Shown here one piece after another: positions 49,470 to 58,404 of a stretch of DNA of 64,000 nucleotides. How positions within the stretch are numbered: the stretch's first letter is position 1; each line of letters begins with the position of its first letter. The DNA is taken from NCBI GenBank assembly GCA_965260935.1, contig OZ253374.1, positions 3,162,001-3,226,000 of the forward strand, written 5' to 3'. Below the pieces are notes generated by a model. That model did no database searches, was not told the origin of the DNA, and was given only the letters and a program-made list of their open reading frames with translations. Source of the stretch: JBBROS01 sp965260935 (lineage in GTDB: Bacteria > Pseudomonadota > Alphaproteobacteria > Acetobacterales > Acetobacteraceae). Position numbers and translations under genes: made by a program.

Positions 49470-50804
49470 TCAAGACAGCAAAGGCGACCAGGCAGGGTCC
49501 GAGGCATCCGTGGGGGTTGTAACCGGACGCTCGTTAAAACCCGTGATGTCTATGGAGACAAGCCTGGATGAATAGCCTGCCCCGGTCCGGTCCCTCGCCG
49601 GCGTCTCCCGGTAGAACATCAGCACCCGGCCGTTCGGCGCGAAGGTCGGTCCTTCGACGGAGAAGCTTTCGGTGAGGATTCGCTCGCCAGAGCCGTCCGG
49701 CCGCATGACCCCGATCGCGAAGCTGGACGCGGAAAGCCGGGTAAAGGCGATCAGGTCCCCGCGCGGCGACCAGACCGGCGTCGCGTAACGGCCGCGGCCG
49801 AAGCTGATGCGGCGCACGCCGCCGCCGCCCGCGTCCATGACGTAGAGCTGCTGGTCGCCCCCGCGGTCGGAGTTGAACACGATCTGCGACCCGTCCGGGC
49901 TGTAGCAGGGGCTGGTGTCGATCGCGCCCGAATTGGTCAACTGCCGCCGCCCGCCGCCAAGGTCCACCGAGACAATGTCCGAACCGGAGCCGCGGGCCAC
50001 CGACATGACGATGCTGTTGCCGTCCGGGGCGAAGCGGGGCGCGAAGGTCATGCCCTCGAAGTCGCCCAGCACGCGCTGGGCGCTGGTGCCGAGATTGAAG
50101 GTGTAGACCCGCGGGCGGTTGTTGACGAACGACATGAACACGATCTCGTCGCAGGTCGGATGCCAGCGCGGGCTGAGGGCGAGCCAGGCGCCGTCGGTCA
50201 GGAAGCGGTTGTTGGCGCTGTCCTGGTCCATGATCGCGAGCCGCTTGACCCGCTTGTCGCGCGGCCCGGTGCCGGCCACGTAGACGATCCGGGTGTCGAA
50301 ATAGCCCTTCTCGCCCAGCAGCCGCTCGTAGACGACGTCGCTGATGATGTGCGCGATCCGCCGCCAGTTGGCCGACGTGGTCGTGTAGGCCGTGCCCTGG
50401 ATCTGCTGCCCCGGCAGCACGTCCCACAGCCGGAACTCGACCCGGACGCTATTGCCGCCGCCCTCCACCTTGCCCGTGACCAGCGCCTGGGCGCCGAGCG
50501 CCTTCCAGTTCTGGAAGTTGGGGGTCTCCCCGGCGTCGCCCGGACCGATCTGCGCCGACTGCGCGATGGGGCGGAACAGGCCGGAGCGGCCGAGGTCGTT
50601 GACGATGACGGCCGAGATGTCGGCCCCGAGCTGCTCGCCGGCGAAATTGGGGATGGCGATCGGGATCGGCGCGGTGCGGGCGCGGTCAACGGTGATCTCC
50701 GGCTGCTGGTTGCCCTGGCCGACGCTCTGCGCGCGTGCCAGCAGGGGGATCGCGGTGATCCCGGTGGCGATCAGGCCGCGGCGGCCGAAATGCGGGGTGT
50801 GCAT
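49470..50804 (-). CDS. tolB: Tol-Pal translocation protein TolB
   Basis: 444 residues from the ATG at 50804, which has GGGAG at 8-base spacing; another ATG at 50819 overlapping the tolA stop is possible. The N-terminus GRRGLIATGITAIPLLARAQ contains twin arginine-like RR but is otherwise a standard signal. TolB N-domain (IPIAIPNFAGEQLGADISAV) and a beta-propeller with WD40-like repeats (DTSPCYSPDGSQIVFNSDRGG; GRYATPVWSPRGDLIAFTRL; VEGPTFAPNGRVLMFYRE). Periplasmic partner of Pal and TolA in envelope constriction. Confidence 0.96.
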   Translation of the reverse strand: MHTPHFGRRGLIATGITAIPLLARAQSVGQGNQQPEITVDRARTAPIPIAIPNFAGEQLGADISAVIVNDLGRSGLFRPIAQSAQIGPGDAGETPNFQNWKALGAQALVTGKVEGGGNSVRVEFRLWDVLPGQQIQGTAYTTTSANWRRIAHIISDVVYERLLGEKGYFDTRIVYVAGTGPRDKRVKRLAIMDQDSANNRFLTDGAWLALSPRWHPTCDEIVFMSFVNNRPRVYTFNLGTSAQRVLGDFEGMTFAPRFAPDGNSIVMSVARGSGSDIVSVDLGGGRRQLTNSGAIDTSPCYSPDGSQIVFNSDRGGDQQLYVMDAGGGGVRRISFGRGRYATPVWSPRGDLIAFTRLSASSFAIGVMRPDGSGERILTESFSVEGPTFAPNGRVLMFYRETPARDRTGAGYSSRLVSIDITGFNERPVTTPTDASDPAWSPLLS

Positions 50805-50818
50805 CGTGGTGTCTCCCA

Positions 50819-51898
50819 TCACGGTCGGAACGTGATCTCGAACTTGTGGGTCTGGCCCTTCATGCTGGGCGGCAAGGGCAGGCTCGCGCAACGGGCCTCC
50901 ATCGCGGCCCGGCGGGCACGCTCGGCGAAAGCGCGCCCGACCGGGCCAGGGTTGTTTTGCAGGATTTGCGCGTCGCGCACCACCCCGTCGGCGTCGGTCG
51001 TGATCTCCAGCCGCGCCACCTGCTTGTCGAAGTCGAGGGCGCCCGTGTCGCCGGTCCAGCATTCCCGGATGCGGTCGCCGATCGCGCCGCGGGCGGCGGC
51101 GCTCAGCGAGGCGTTCTCGATCCCGGTCGGCGCGCCGCCGCCTGCCCGGCCGCCCTTCGGCGGGTTGTAGGCGGCGCGGGGCGGCTGCTTCTGCTCGCGC
51201 GAGGCGCGGAGGCGTTCGAGGGTGTTCTCGAGCGACTTGCTGTCCTCGGCGGCGTTCTTGGCCGGGTTCGGCTGGCTGGTCGCGCTGTTGGTCGCCGGGC
51301 CGGGCTTGGGCGACGGGGGGGCGGGCTTTGGCGCGGGCGGGGCCGGAGGCGCTTCCTTGGGCGGAGGCGGCTTGGCCGCTGCCGGGGCGGGTTTCGGCTC
51401 GGGCTTTGGCGGCGAGGGGCTTGGCGGCGGCGGAACGGGCGGGGGCGGGACCGGCAACGGGGCAGCCAGCTCGGCCGGGGCCGGCGTGGGCGGAGGCGAT
51501 GGCGCGGGCGGCGCCGGGGCGGGAGTTGGCGGCGCGGGCGGCGTCGACGCGGGAGTCGGTGGCGCGGGCGGCACCGGGGCGGGAGGCGCGGGCGGGGCCG
51601 GAGGGGGCGGCGGCGGCGGAGGGGGCGGGGGAGGAGGCGCTTCCTCGGGCGCGGGCTTCGGCTGCTCCTGGGCTTCGGTCGGCGGCGAGGGCTCGGGAGC
51701 GGGCGAGGGCGAGGGCGTGGCGGCCGGCTCCTTACCGCGCTGCACGGGCTCGGGCGGGCCTTCAAAGGTCATCGTGACCGCGGTCTCGGTCGGCGCGGGC
51801 AGCGGAGGGGCCGACGGCAGGCTGACGATGAGCGCGAGCAGCAGGGCCGCGTGGAACCCGAGGCTGATCGCGCCGCCGCGGCGGAGGAACGGGTCCAT
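50819..51898 (-). CDS. tolA: TolA-like cell envelope energy-transducing protein with proline-rich spacer
   Basis: 359 residues. One N-terminal membrane anchor (GFHAALLLALIVSLPSAPP). Residues ~40-205 are an extreme Pro/Ala/Glu spacer including a run of thirteen prolines. A Lys/Arg helix (ENTLERLRASREQKQPPRAA) precedes the TolA C-terminal domain (RIRECWTGDTGALDFDKQVA; later ARCASLPLPPSMKGQTHKFE) with two cysteines. It spans the periplasm and links TolQR proton force to TolB/Pal. The spacer is Pro-rich as in TonB rather than the Ala/Lys helix of E. coli TolA; position between tolR and tolB fixes the assignment. Confidence 0.9.
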   Translation of the reverse strand: MDPFLRRGGAISLGFHAALLLALIVSLPSAPPLPAPTETAVTMTFEGPPEPVQRGKEPAATPSPSPAPEPSPPTEAQEQPKPAPEEAPPPPPPPPPPPPPAPPAPPAPVPPAPPTPASTPPAPPTPAPAPPAPSPPPTPAPAELAAPLPVPPPPVPPPPSPSPPKPEPKPAPAAAKPPPPKEAPPAPPAPKPAPPSPKPGPATNSATSQPNPAKNAAEDSKSLENTLERLRASREQKQPPRAAYNPPKGGRAGGGAPTGIENASLSAAARGAIGDRIRECWTGDTGALDFDKQVARLEITTDADGVVRDAQILQNNPGPVGRAFAERARRAAMEARCASLPLPPSMKGQTHKFEITFRP

Positions 51899-51913
51899 GT
51901 CCGGCTGGCTGGC

Positions 51914-52404
51914 CTAGCCGCGGCCCGGCTGGCGGGAACTCCCCGGAGCAGGCTGGGCCGGGGCCGCGGGAGCCGGGGGCGCGCCGGTCTGCTCGGCCAG
52001 GAGCGCCACCTTGGTGAAGCCGCCCTGGGTGATGGTGGACATCACCTCCATGATCCGGCCGTAGGGGAGGCCCTTGTCGCCGCGGACGAAGATGCGGCGG
52101 TCGAGCTTGTCGTCGCTCGCGGCCGAGAGCTTGGGGGCCAGGTCGCTGAGCGGCACCTCGGCGTCCTGCAGGTAGATCTTGCCTTCCGCGTTGACCGAGA
52201 CCGTCAAGGGCTCGCTGTCCTGGGCGAGCGGGGCGGCGCTGGTTTTGGGCAGGTCGACGTTGACGCCCGAGGTCATGAGCGGGGCGGCGACCATGAAGAC
52301 GATGAGCAGCACGAGCATCACGTCGACCATGGGCGTGACGTTGATCTCGGACAGCGGCTTGTAGCGGGTGCGGCCGCGGGGGCGGCCGTAGAGCTGGCCG
52401 GGCA

Positions 52405-52405
<1 letters not shown>
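51914..52405 (-). CDS. tolR: TolR/ExbD-type biopolymer transport protein
   Basis: 163 residues from the ATG at 52405, which overlaps the tolQ stop by one base (TGATG). EINVTPMVDVMLVLLIVFMV carries the single membrane helix with the proton-relay Asp (PMVDVMLVL). The periplasmic domain has LTVSVNAEGKIYLQDAEVPL and VRGDKGLPYGRIMEVMSTI. The C-terminus is a Pro/Ala tail. Works with TolQ as the proton channel of the Tol system. An upstream open frame within tolQ is a shadow. Confidence 0.95.
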
Positions 52406-53124
<719 letters not shown>

Positions 53125-53133
53125 TGCCTACTC

Positions 53134-53553
53134 CTATGCTTCCACCAATGGCGCGCCATTGGGCGAGAACGCTGCGCGCCATCGCTCCGGGATGCGCGCC
53201 GGGCGTCCGTCGTTGGCGCCGACGCAGGCGAGCTTGACCTGCAATGCGGCGATCGGGCGGATGCCAACCGCGAATAACTGGCGCACCACCAGCGATGCGC
53301 CGCCCAGCTTTTCCGTGCTCGTCGTGATCGTGACGAGGTCGTCGAGCCGGGCGGGTGCCCAATAGTCCATTTTGATCATTCGCACTACGAAGATCAGACC
53401 GTAAATCGTTGCAAGTTGGTCATGCGTGGCCCCGGCCTCGCGCATCGCCTCGGTGCGGGCGCGCTCGGCGAAGGCCAGGTAGCGGGCGTGGTACATGACG
53501 CCGCCGGCGTCGGTGTCCTCATAATAGACCCGCAGTTGCAGGCGGCTTGTCAT
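53134..53553 (-). CDS. ybgC: Tol-Pal associated acyl-CoA thioesterase YbgC
   Basis: 139 residues from the ATG at 53553, overlapping the ruvB stop (ATGA). Hot-dog fold motif VYYEDTDAGGVMYHARYLAF with the catalytic Asp in DTDAGG, then FAERARTEAMREAG and VVRMIKMDYWAPARLDD. Hydrolyses short or medium acyl-CoA and is linked to phospholipid metabolism; its location before tolQ is conserved in many proteobacteria. Confidence 0.95.
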   Translation of the reverse strand: MTSRLQLRVYYEDTDAGGVMYHARYLAFAERARTEAMREAGATHDQLATIYGLIFVVRMIKMDYWAPARLDDLVTITTSTEKLGGASLVVRQLFAVGIRPIAALQVKLACVGANDGRPARIPERWRAAFSPNGAPLVEA

Positions 53554-54581
53554 TCGTTCTCGCTTAGCAGGTCGAGTTGCGGCTGATTGCGCGGGGGCAT
53601 CAGGCCGAGGTGACGCCAGCCGGGTTCGCCGAGCATCCGGCCGCGGCTGGTGCGGAGGATTAGGCCTTCCTGTATCAGGAACGGTTCGATCACGTCTTCG
53701 AGAGTGTCGCGGGCTTCGGCGAGGGCTGCGGCCAGGGTCTCGACGCCGACGGGGCCGCCGGCGTGGTGCTCGGCGATCCGGGTGAGATAGCGGCGGTCCA
53801 TGGCGTCGAGGCCGATGGCGTCCACTTCGAGGCGGGTGAGGGCGGCGTCGGCGATGGCGCGGTCCACTGGGCTGTTGCCGGCGACGGCGGCGAAGTCGCG
53901 GACGCGGCGCAGCAGGCGTCCGGCGATGCGGGGGGTGCCGCGGGAGCGGCGGGCGATCTCGACCGCGCCGTCGTTGGTGAGTTCGAAGCCGAGCTTCTCC
54001 GCGCCGCGGGCGACGATGCGGCGGAGTTCCTCGGGCGTGTAGAGGACGAGGCGCAGCGGGATGCCGAAGCGGTCGCGCAGCGGGGTTGCGAGCAGGCCGG
54101 CGCGGGTGGTGGCGGCGACCAGGGTGAAAGGGGAAAGGTCGATGCGGACACTGCGGGCGGCGGGGCCTTCGCCGATGATGAGGTCGAGCTGGAAGTCCTC
54201 CATGGCCGGGTAGAGGACTTCCTCGATGGCGGGCTGGAGGCGGTGGATCTCGTCGATGAACAGCACGTCGCGGGGCTGGAGGTTGGTGAGGATGGCGGCG
54301 AGGTCGCCCGCGCGCTGGATCACGGGGCCGGAGGTGGCGCGGAAGCCGACGCCGAGCTCGCGGGCGACGATCTGGGCGAGGGTCGTCTTGCCGAGGCCGG
54401 GGGGACCGTGGAGGAGGACGTGGTCGAGCGCCTCGCCGCGGCCGCGGGCGGCTTCGATGAAAACGGCGAGGTTCTCGCGGCTGGCTTTCTGGCCGGTGAA
54501 CTCGGCGAGGGTCTGCGGGCGAAGGGTGGCCTCGGCGGCGTCCTCGTCGGCCCGGGCGGGGGAGACGGCGCGGTCGCTCAT
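53550..54581 (-). CDS. ruvB: Holliday junction branch migration helicase RuvB
   Basis: 343 residues. N-terminal LRPQTLAEFTGQKASRENLA; Walker A LLHGPPGLGKTTLAQIVARE; Walker B VLFIDEIHRLQPAIEEVLYP; sensor I TLVAATTRAGLLATPLRDRF; C-terminal winged helix with IQEGLILRTSRGRMLGEPGW. Drives branch migration with RuvA. Separated from ruvA by 322 bases, unusual for these neighbours, because an inverted-repeat element lies between them. Confidence 0.97.
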   Translation of the reverse strand: MSDRAVSPARADEDAAEATLRPQTLAEFTGQKASRENLAVFIEAARGRGEALDHVLLHGPPGLGKTTLAQIVARELGVGFRATSGPVIQRAGDLAAILTNLQPRDVLFIDEIHRLQPAIEEVLYPAMEDFQLDLIIGEGPAARSVRIDLSPFTLVAATTRAGLLATPLRDRFGIPLRLVLYTPEELRRIVARGAEKLGFELTNDGAVEIARRSRGTPRIAGRLLRRVRDFAAVAGNSPVDRAIADAALTRLEVDAIGLDAMDRRYLTRIAEHHAGGPVGVETLAAALAEARDTLEDVIEPFLIQEGLILRTSRGRMLGEPGWRHLGLMPPRNQPQLDLLSENE

Positions 54582-54675
54582 GCCGGTCCGCTTGCCGCAC
54601 CTGCTTGCTGTGCCGAACCAGCTTCAAGCTTTCGGTCGGCAGGGCGGGCGCATCTGGAGGGTGGCCGACAAAGGG

Positions 54676-54824
54676 AAGGCCAGGGCGCTGCCCTGGACCC
54701 GTTGGGGCCACAGGCCCCAAACCCCGATTCCTTGGAGAGCCGCCCTTTGCCAGTGCGTCCCGCAGACAACTGGGGTCTGGGGCCTGCGGCTCCAGTGGGG
54801 TCCAGGGGCAAAGCCCATGGCCTT
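54676..54824. repeat. Large imperfect inverted repeat between ruvA and ruvB
   Basis: The left arm (54676-54725) and the reverse complement of the right arm (54772-54824) agree over most of ~50 bases, including AAGGCCA, GCCCTGGACCC and GCAGGCCCCA/CACAGGCCCC-type blocks. The spacer is ~46 bases. The whole 322-base gap 54582-54903 has no gene. It resembles dispersed intergenic palindromic elements of high-GC alphaproteobacteria (inference). Confidence 0.7.
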
Positions 54825-54903
54825 GCTTCAAATGCGGCCGCCCGGCGGACGCCGCGGCGGCGCCTACGACCGGGTTCGGCATTGCGCCGTCTGCGGGGCG
54901 GCA

Positions 54904-55506
54904 TCACTTGGCAGCCAACTCTTGCAGGCTCTCGCGGATGAGCTGGCCGACCGGGACCCCCTCCCCGAGCCGTTCCAGCACGCGGGCGATGGCGGGCTGG
55001 GCTTCGGCGCGGCGGTAGCCGAGGTTGGCCAGGGCCGAGAGCGCGTCGGCTTCCGGGCCGGACGAAGCGGGGAGCGGGATGGAGATGCCGCTGCCTTGGG
55101 GCATGGCGCCGGCCTTGTCACGGAGTTCGCTGAGCAGGCGGATGGCCAGCTTCGCGCCGACGCCGGGGGCGCGGGTGAGGCTGGCGCGGTCGCCGGCGGC
55201 GATGGCGCGGACGAGGTCGGGGGGGCTGACGGCGGAGAGGATGTTGAGCGCGACGCGTGCGCCGACGCCCTGGACGGTGAGCAGCAAGCGGAACCAGTCG
55301 CGCTCGGCGGTCTCGGCGAAGCCGTAGAGGGTGATGGCGTCCTCGCGGACTTGGGTCTCGATCAGCAGCTTGGCGATGGCGGGCGGCTGCGGCAGGGCGG
55401 CGAGGGTGCGGGTGCTGGCCTGGACCAGGTAGCCGACGCCGCCGACGTCGACGACGCAGCGGCCTTCTTCCATGGCTTCGACCGGGCCGCGGAGGCGGGC
55501 GATCAC
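54904..55506 (-). CDS. ruvA: Holliday junction DNA-binding protein RuvA
   Basis: 200 residues, normal length. Domain I: MIARLRGPVEAMEEGRCVVD, VGYLVQAS; domain II helix-hairpin-helix: LLLTVQGVGARVALNILSAV and TRAPGVGAKLAIRLLSEL; domain III (RuvB-binding): ADALSALANLGYRRAEAQPA. Tetramer that recognises four-way junctions and loads RuvB. The ATG overlaps the ruvC stop by four bases. Confidence 0.97.
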   Translation of the reverse strand: MIARLRGPVEAMEEGRCVVDVGGVGYLVQASTRTLAALPQPPAIAKLLIETQVREDAITLYGFAETAERDWFRLLLTVQGVGARVALNILSAVSPPDLVRAIAAGDRASLTRAPGVGAKLAIRLLSELRDKAGAMPQGSGISIPLPASSGPEADALSALANLGYRRAEAQPAIARVLERLGEGVPVGQLIRESLQELAAK

Positions 55507-56018
55507 GCCATGACCGTGCCGGACAGGACGCGCAGCCGGCTTGCGCGGTGGTGGGCGTGGCAGATGGCGACGGCCAGCGCGTCGGAGGCGTCGGCGCGGC
55601 GCAGGGCTGCGCCGGGGAGGAGGCGGCGGACCATGGCGGCGACCTGGTCCTTATCCGCGCCGCCGGTGCCGACGACGGCCTGCTTGACCGCCATCGCGCC
55701 GTACTCGCTGACGGGGATGCCGGCGAGGGCCGGGGCGAGGAGGGCGACGCCGCGGGCGTAGCCGAGCTTGAGCGTGGCCGTGCCGTTGCGGTTGACGTAG
55801 GTCTCCTCGACGGCGGCCTCGTGCGGGCAGTGTTGTTCGAACAGCATGATAAGGCCATCATGCAACGCCTTGAGCCGGTTTGGAACGGTGTCGGCGCTAT
55901 CGGTGGCGATGACGCCGTCGGCGACGTGGCGCAGGCGGCTGCCGTCGACATCGACGACGCCCCAGCCGGTGAAGCGCAGGCCGGGGTCGATGCCGAGGAG
56001 GCGGGCGGGACGGGTCAC
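55503..56018 (-). CDS. ruvC: Crossover junction endodeoxyribonuclease RuvC
   Basis: 171 residues from a GTG at 56018. RNase H-like fold: LLGIDPGLRFTGWGVVD (first catalytic Asp), HEAAVEETYVNRNGTATLKL (Glu), VAAMVRRLLPGAALRRADAS and DALAVAICHAHH (last acidic residues). Resolves Holliday junctions together with RuvAB. Follows yebC by 16 bases and overlaps ruvA. Confidence 0.96.
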   Translation of the reverse strand: MTRPARLLGIDPGLRFTGWGVVDVDGSRLRHVADGVIATDSADTVPNRLKALHDGLIMLFEQHCPHEAAVEETYVNRNGTATLKLGYARGVALLAPALAGIPVSEYGAMAVKQAVVGTGGADKDQVAAMVRRLLPGAALRRADASDALAVAICHAHHRASRLRVLSGTVMA

Positions 56019-56034
56019 GATTCGAGGATAGCGC

Positions 56035-56784
56035 TCATGCGGAGAGGGTTTGCATGATCGTGTCGGGAATGTCGAAATTGGCGTAGACGTTCTGCACGTC
56101 GTCGTTGTCTTCCAGGGCGTCGACGAGCTTGAGCAGGGCGGGGGCGGTGTCCTCGTTCAGGGTGACGGAGGTCGAGGGACGCCATTCCAGGCGGGCGCTG
56201 GCGGGGGGGCCGAAGCGGGATTCGAGGCCGTCGCGGACGGCGAAGAAGTCGTCCGCGGCGCAGGCGACCTCGTGGCCGTCCTCGTTGCTTCGCACGTCGT
56301 CCGCCCCGGCTTCAATGGCGGCTTCGAGCATGGCATCGGCGCCGGCGACCTCGGGGGGGTATTGGATGACGCCGACGCGGCTGAACATGAAGCTGACGGC
56401 GTTGGTCTCGCCGAGCGCGCCGCCGTGCTTGTTGAAGGCGCTACGGACGTCGGAGGCGGTGCGGTTGCGGTTGTCGGTAAGGGCCTCGACGATGACGGCG
56501 ACGCCGGAGGGGCCGTAGCCCTCGTAGCGGACTTCCACGTAGTCGTCGCTGGCCCCGGCGCCGGTCGCTTTCTTGATGGCGCGGTCGATCGTGTCGCGGG
56601 GCATGTTGGCTTCCCGGGCGGCGGCGACGGCGGCGCGGAGGCGGGGGTTGCTGGCCGGGTCGGGGAGGCCCTGGCGGGCGGAGACGGTGATCTCTCGGAT
56701 CAGCTTGGCGAACTGGCGGGCGCGCTTGGCGTCCTGGGCGCCCTTGCGGTGCATGATGTTCTTGAACTGGCTGTGGCCGGCCAT
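56035..56784 (-). CDS. yebC: YebC/PmpR family transcriptional regulator
   Basis: 249 residues. N-terminal MAGHSQFKNIMHRKGAQDAK, then ARQFAKLIREITVSARQGLP, NMPRDTIDRAIKKATG, YEGYGPSGVAVIVEALTDNR and SAFNKHGGALGETNAVSFMF. Members bind DNA or, as shown for some, help ribosomes at proline stretches (TACO1-like). Position directly upstream of ruvC is widely conserved. Confidence 0.96.
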   Translation of the reverse strand: MAGHSQFKNIMHRKGAQDAKRARQFAKLIREITVSARQGLPDPASNPRLRAAVAAAREANMPRDTIDRAIKKATGAGASDDYVEVRYEGYGPSGVAVIVEALTDNRNRTASDVRSAFNKHGGALGETNAVSFMFSRVGVIQYPPEVAGADAMLEAAIEAGADDVRSNEDGHEVACAADDFFAVRDGLESRFGPPASARLEWRPSTSVTLNEDTAPALLKLVDALEDNDDVQNVYANFDIPDTIMQTLSA

Positions 56785-56867
56785 GGACGGACTGCTCGAT
56801 GCGGTTGCTGTTGCGCGCGGTGTTTAGCAGCGGGGGAGCGGGGCGGGAAGTTGGGGGTTGCGCGGGA

Positions 56868-57053
56868 TCAGCGAATCCTCGTGGTCACCAAGCCGCCGCT
56901 GGCTCCGCCGCCGCCGTCCGGCGTTTTGGCCAGGTACTCGGTCCCGCCGCCACCGGACGCGGTAACGCCGGTTGGCGCTTGAACGGGCTCGTTGCGGGTG
57001 GAACAGGCGGCGAGCATCGCGGCGGCGAGGAAGATGACGGCAGGGCTTTGCAT
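56868..57053 (-). CDS. Small hypothetical lipoprotein
   Basis: 61 residues from the ATG at 57053: MQSPAVIFLAAAMLAACSTR is a signal peptide with lipobox LAAC. The short mature part is Gly/Thr-rich (TASGGGGTEYLAKTPDGGGG). Located 83 bases before yebC on the same strand. Function unknown. Confidence 0.6.
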   Translation of the reverse strand: MQSPAVIFLAAAMLAACSTRNEPVQAPTGVTASGGGGTEYLAKTPDGGGGASGGLVTTRIR

Positions 57054-57149
57054 GGGCGGCGTTCCGGGATGAGTCCTAGCAATATGGGACGGCGGCACGC
57101 GCCTTTCACCGGTGTGCCGCAACCTGTGATTAGGGAGGCCGGGCGTATG

Positions 57150-57588
57150 TCATGCGCACGCCGACGCGAGCACGGGAGGGGTCAGTTCAGCCGCCGAGAC
57201 CGGCCTGCCGTAGAAATAGCCCTGCATGATCTCGCAGCCTTCGCGACGAAGGGCGGCGACTTGCGACGGGTTCTCGATCCCTTCGGCAAGCAAAGGAATG
57301 TTGATCGAGCGCGTAATCCCTGCCACGGCGCGCAGCACGGCCCACTCGCGCTTGCCGCCGGGCAGGCCCATGACGACCGAGCGGTCCAGCTTCACGACAT
57401 CCACGGGCAGCCGGACCACGTGGGCCACCGAGGACAGGCCGCCGCCGAAATCGGCCAACGCCAACAGCACGCCGATGGCGCGCAGCCCATGCAGCACCGG
57501 CTCCACGGCATCGAGGTCGCGAGCGGCGATGTCCTCGGGGATCTCGATCTCCAGGCTCGCACCCTGATTGCGGCAGGTCGGTTGCAGT
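57150..57588 (-). pseudogene. EAL-domain (c-di-GMP phosphodiesterase) C-terminal remnant
   Basis: The frame encodes the second half of an EAL domain: GASLEIEIPEDIAARDL, LADFGGGLSSVAHVVRLPVD (cf. DDFGTGYSSL), VVKLDRSVV, IPLLAEGIENPSQVAALRRE and CEIMQGYFYGRPV. The first half of the domain, including the EAL motif and the metal-binding Asn and Glu residues, is missing. The conserved part begins right at the ymdB stop with no start codon in frame (a GTG lies at 57506). Therefore it is most likely a truncated remnant without phosphodiesterase activity, formed when a deletion or insertion joined it to ymdB. Confidence 0.75.
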
Positions 57589-58404
57589 TCAGACTTCCGG
57601 CATGGCTTGCGACAGACGACCGCCTTGGCGGAGCGGGGCGAGGGCGGTGGCGAGACCGGTTTTGTCGTCGGTGACGACGAGGAGGCCGCATAGGGTCGCC
57701 TCGCCGTCGGCGGGCTGGAGGCGTTCGCCGGGCATGTGGGTCCAGAACTTGGCGGCTGCGCCCTGCTTGGCCATGCCGATCACGCTGTCGTAGTCGCCGC
57801 ACATGCCGGCGTCGGACTGGTAGGCGGTGCCGCCCGTGAGGATCTGGTGGTCGGCGGTGGGGACGTGGGTGTGGGTGCCGACGACGAGGCTGACGGCGCC
57901 GTCGAAGGAGTGGCCGTAAGCCATGGTCTCGCTGGTGGTCTCGGCGTGAAAGTCGGCGATGATGGCGTGGACCGATGCGCCGAGCTTGTGGCGGGCGAGG
58001 AGTTCGGCGGTGCCGCGGAAGGGGCAGTCAAGCGCGGTCATGAACAAGCGGCCCATGGCGTTGAGCACGAGGGCGCGGCGGCCGTCGGGCAGCGCGGTCA
58101 GGTAGGAGCCGGCACCGGGCGTACCGGGGGGGAAGTTGAGCGGGCGGACGATGCGGGGCTGCTGGGCGATGTAGGGGATAAGCTCCTTGCGGTCCCAGGC
58201 GTGGTTGCCGAGGGTGATGACGTCGGCGCCGGCGCGGAGCATGGCTTCGGCCATATCGGGGCCGAGGCCGAAGCCGTGGCTGGCGTTCTCGGCATTGACG
58301 ATGACGAGGTCGGCCTTGAGGGCGGCGCGGAGGGTGGGCAGGGCAGCGGTCACGGCGTCGCGGCCGGCGCGTCCGACCACGTCGCCTAGGAAGAGGATGC
58401 GCAT
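57589..58404 (-). CDS. ymdB: TIGR00282-family metallophosphoesterase (YmdB)
   Basis: 271 residues. Metal-site motifs: MRILFLGDVVGRAGRDAV, LVIVNAENASHGFGL, VITLGNHAWDRKEL, IIADFHAETTSETMAYG and VVGTHTHVPTADHQIL. Bacillus YmdB is a 2',3'-cyclic nucleotide phosphodiesterase; the role in proteobacteria is unknown. The start overlaps the cyclo-ligase stop by 19 bases. Ends at the junction with the EAL remnant. Confidence 0.92.
   Translation of the reverse strand: MRILFLGDVVGRAGRDAVTAALPTLRAALKADLVIVNAENASHGFGLGPDMAEAMLRAGADVITLGNHAWDRKELIPYIAQQPRIVRPLNFPPGTPGAGSYLTALPDGRRALVLNAMGRLFMTALDCPFRGTAELLARHKLGASVHAIIADFHAETTSETMAYGHSFDGAVSLVVGTHTHVPTADHQILTGGTAYQSDAGMCGDYDSVIGMAKQGAAAKFWTHMPGERLQPADGEATLCGLLVVTDDKTGLATALAPLRQGGRLSQAMPEV

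Noticed and set aside
51103..51917. Glycine-rich and arginine-rich open frames opposite and within tolA
   Set aside because: They are simple complements or frame shifts of the proline/alanine repeat DNA of tolA; no independent support.
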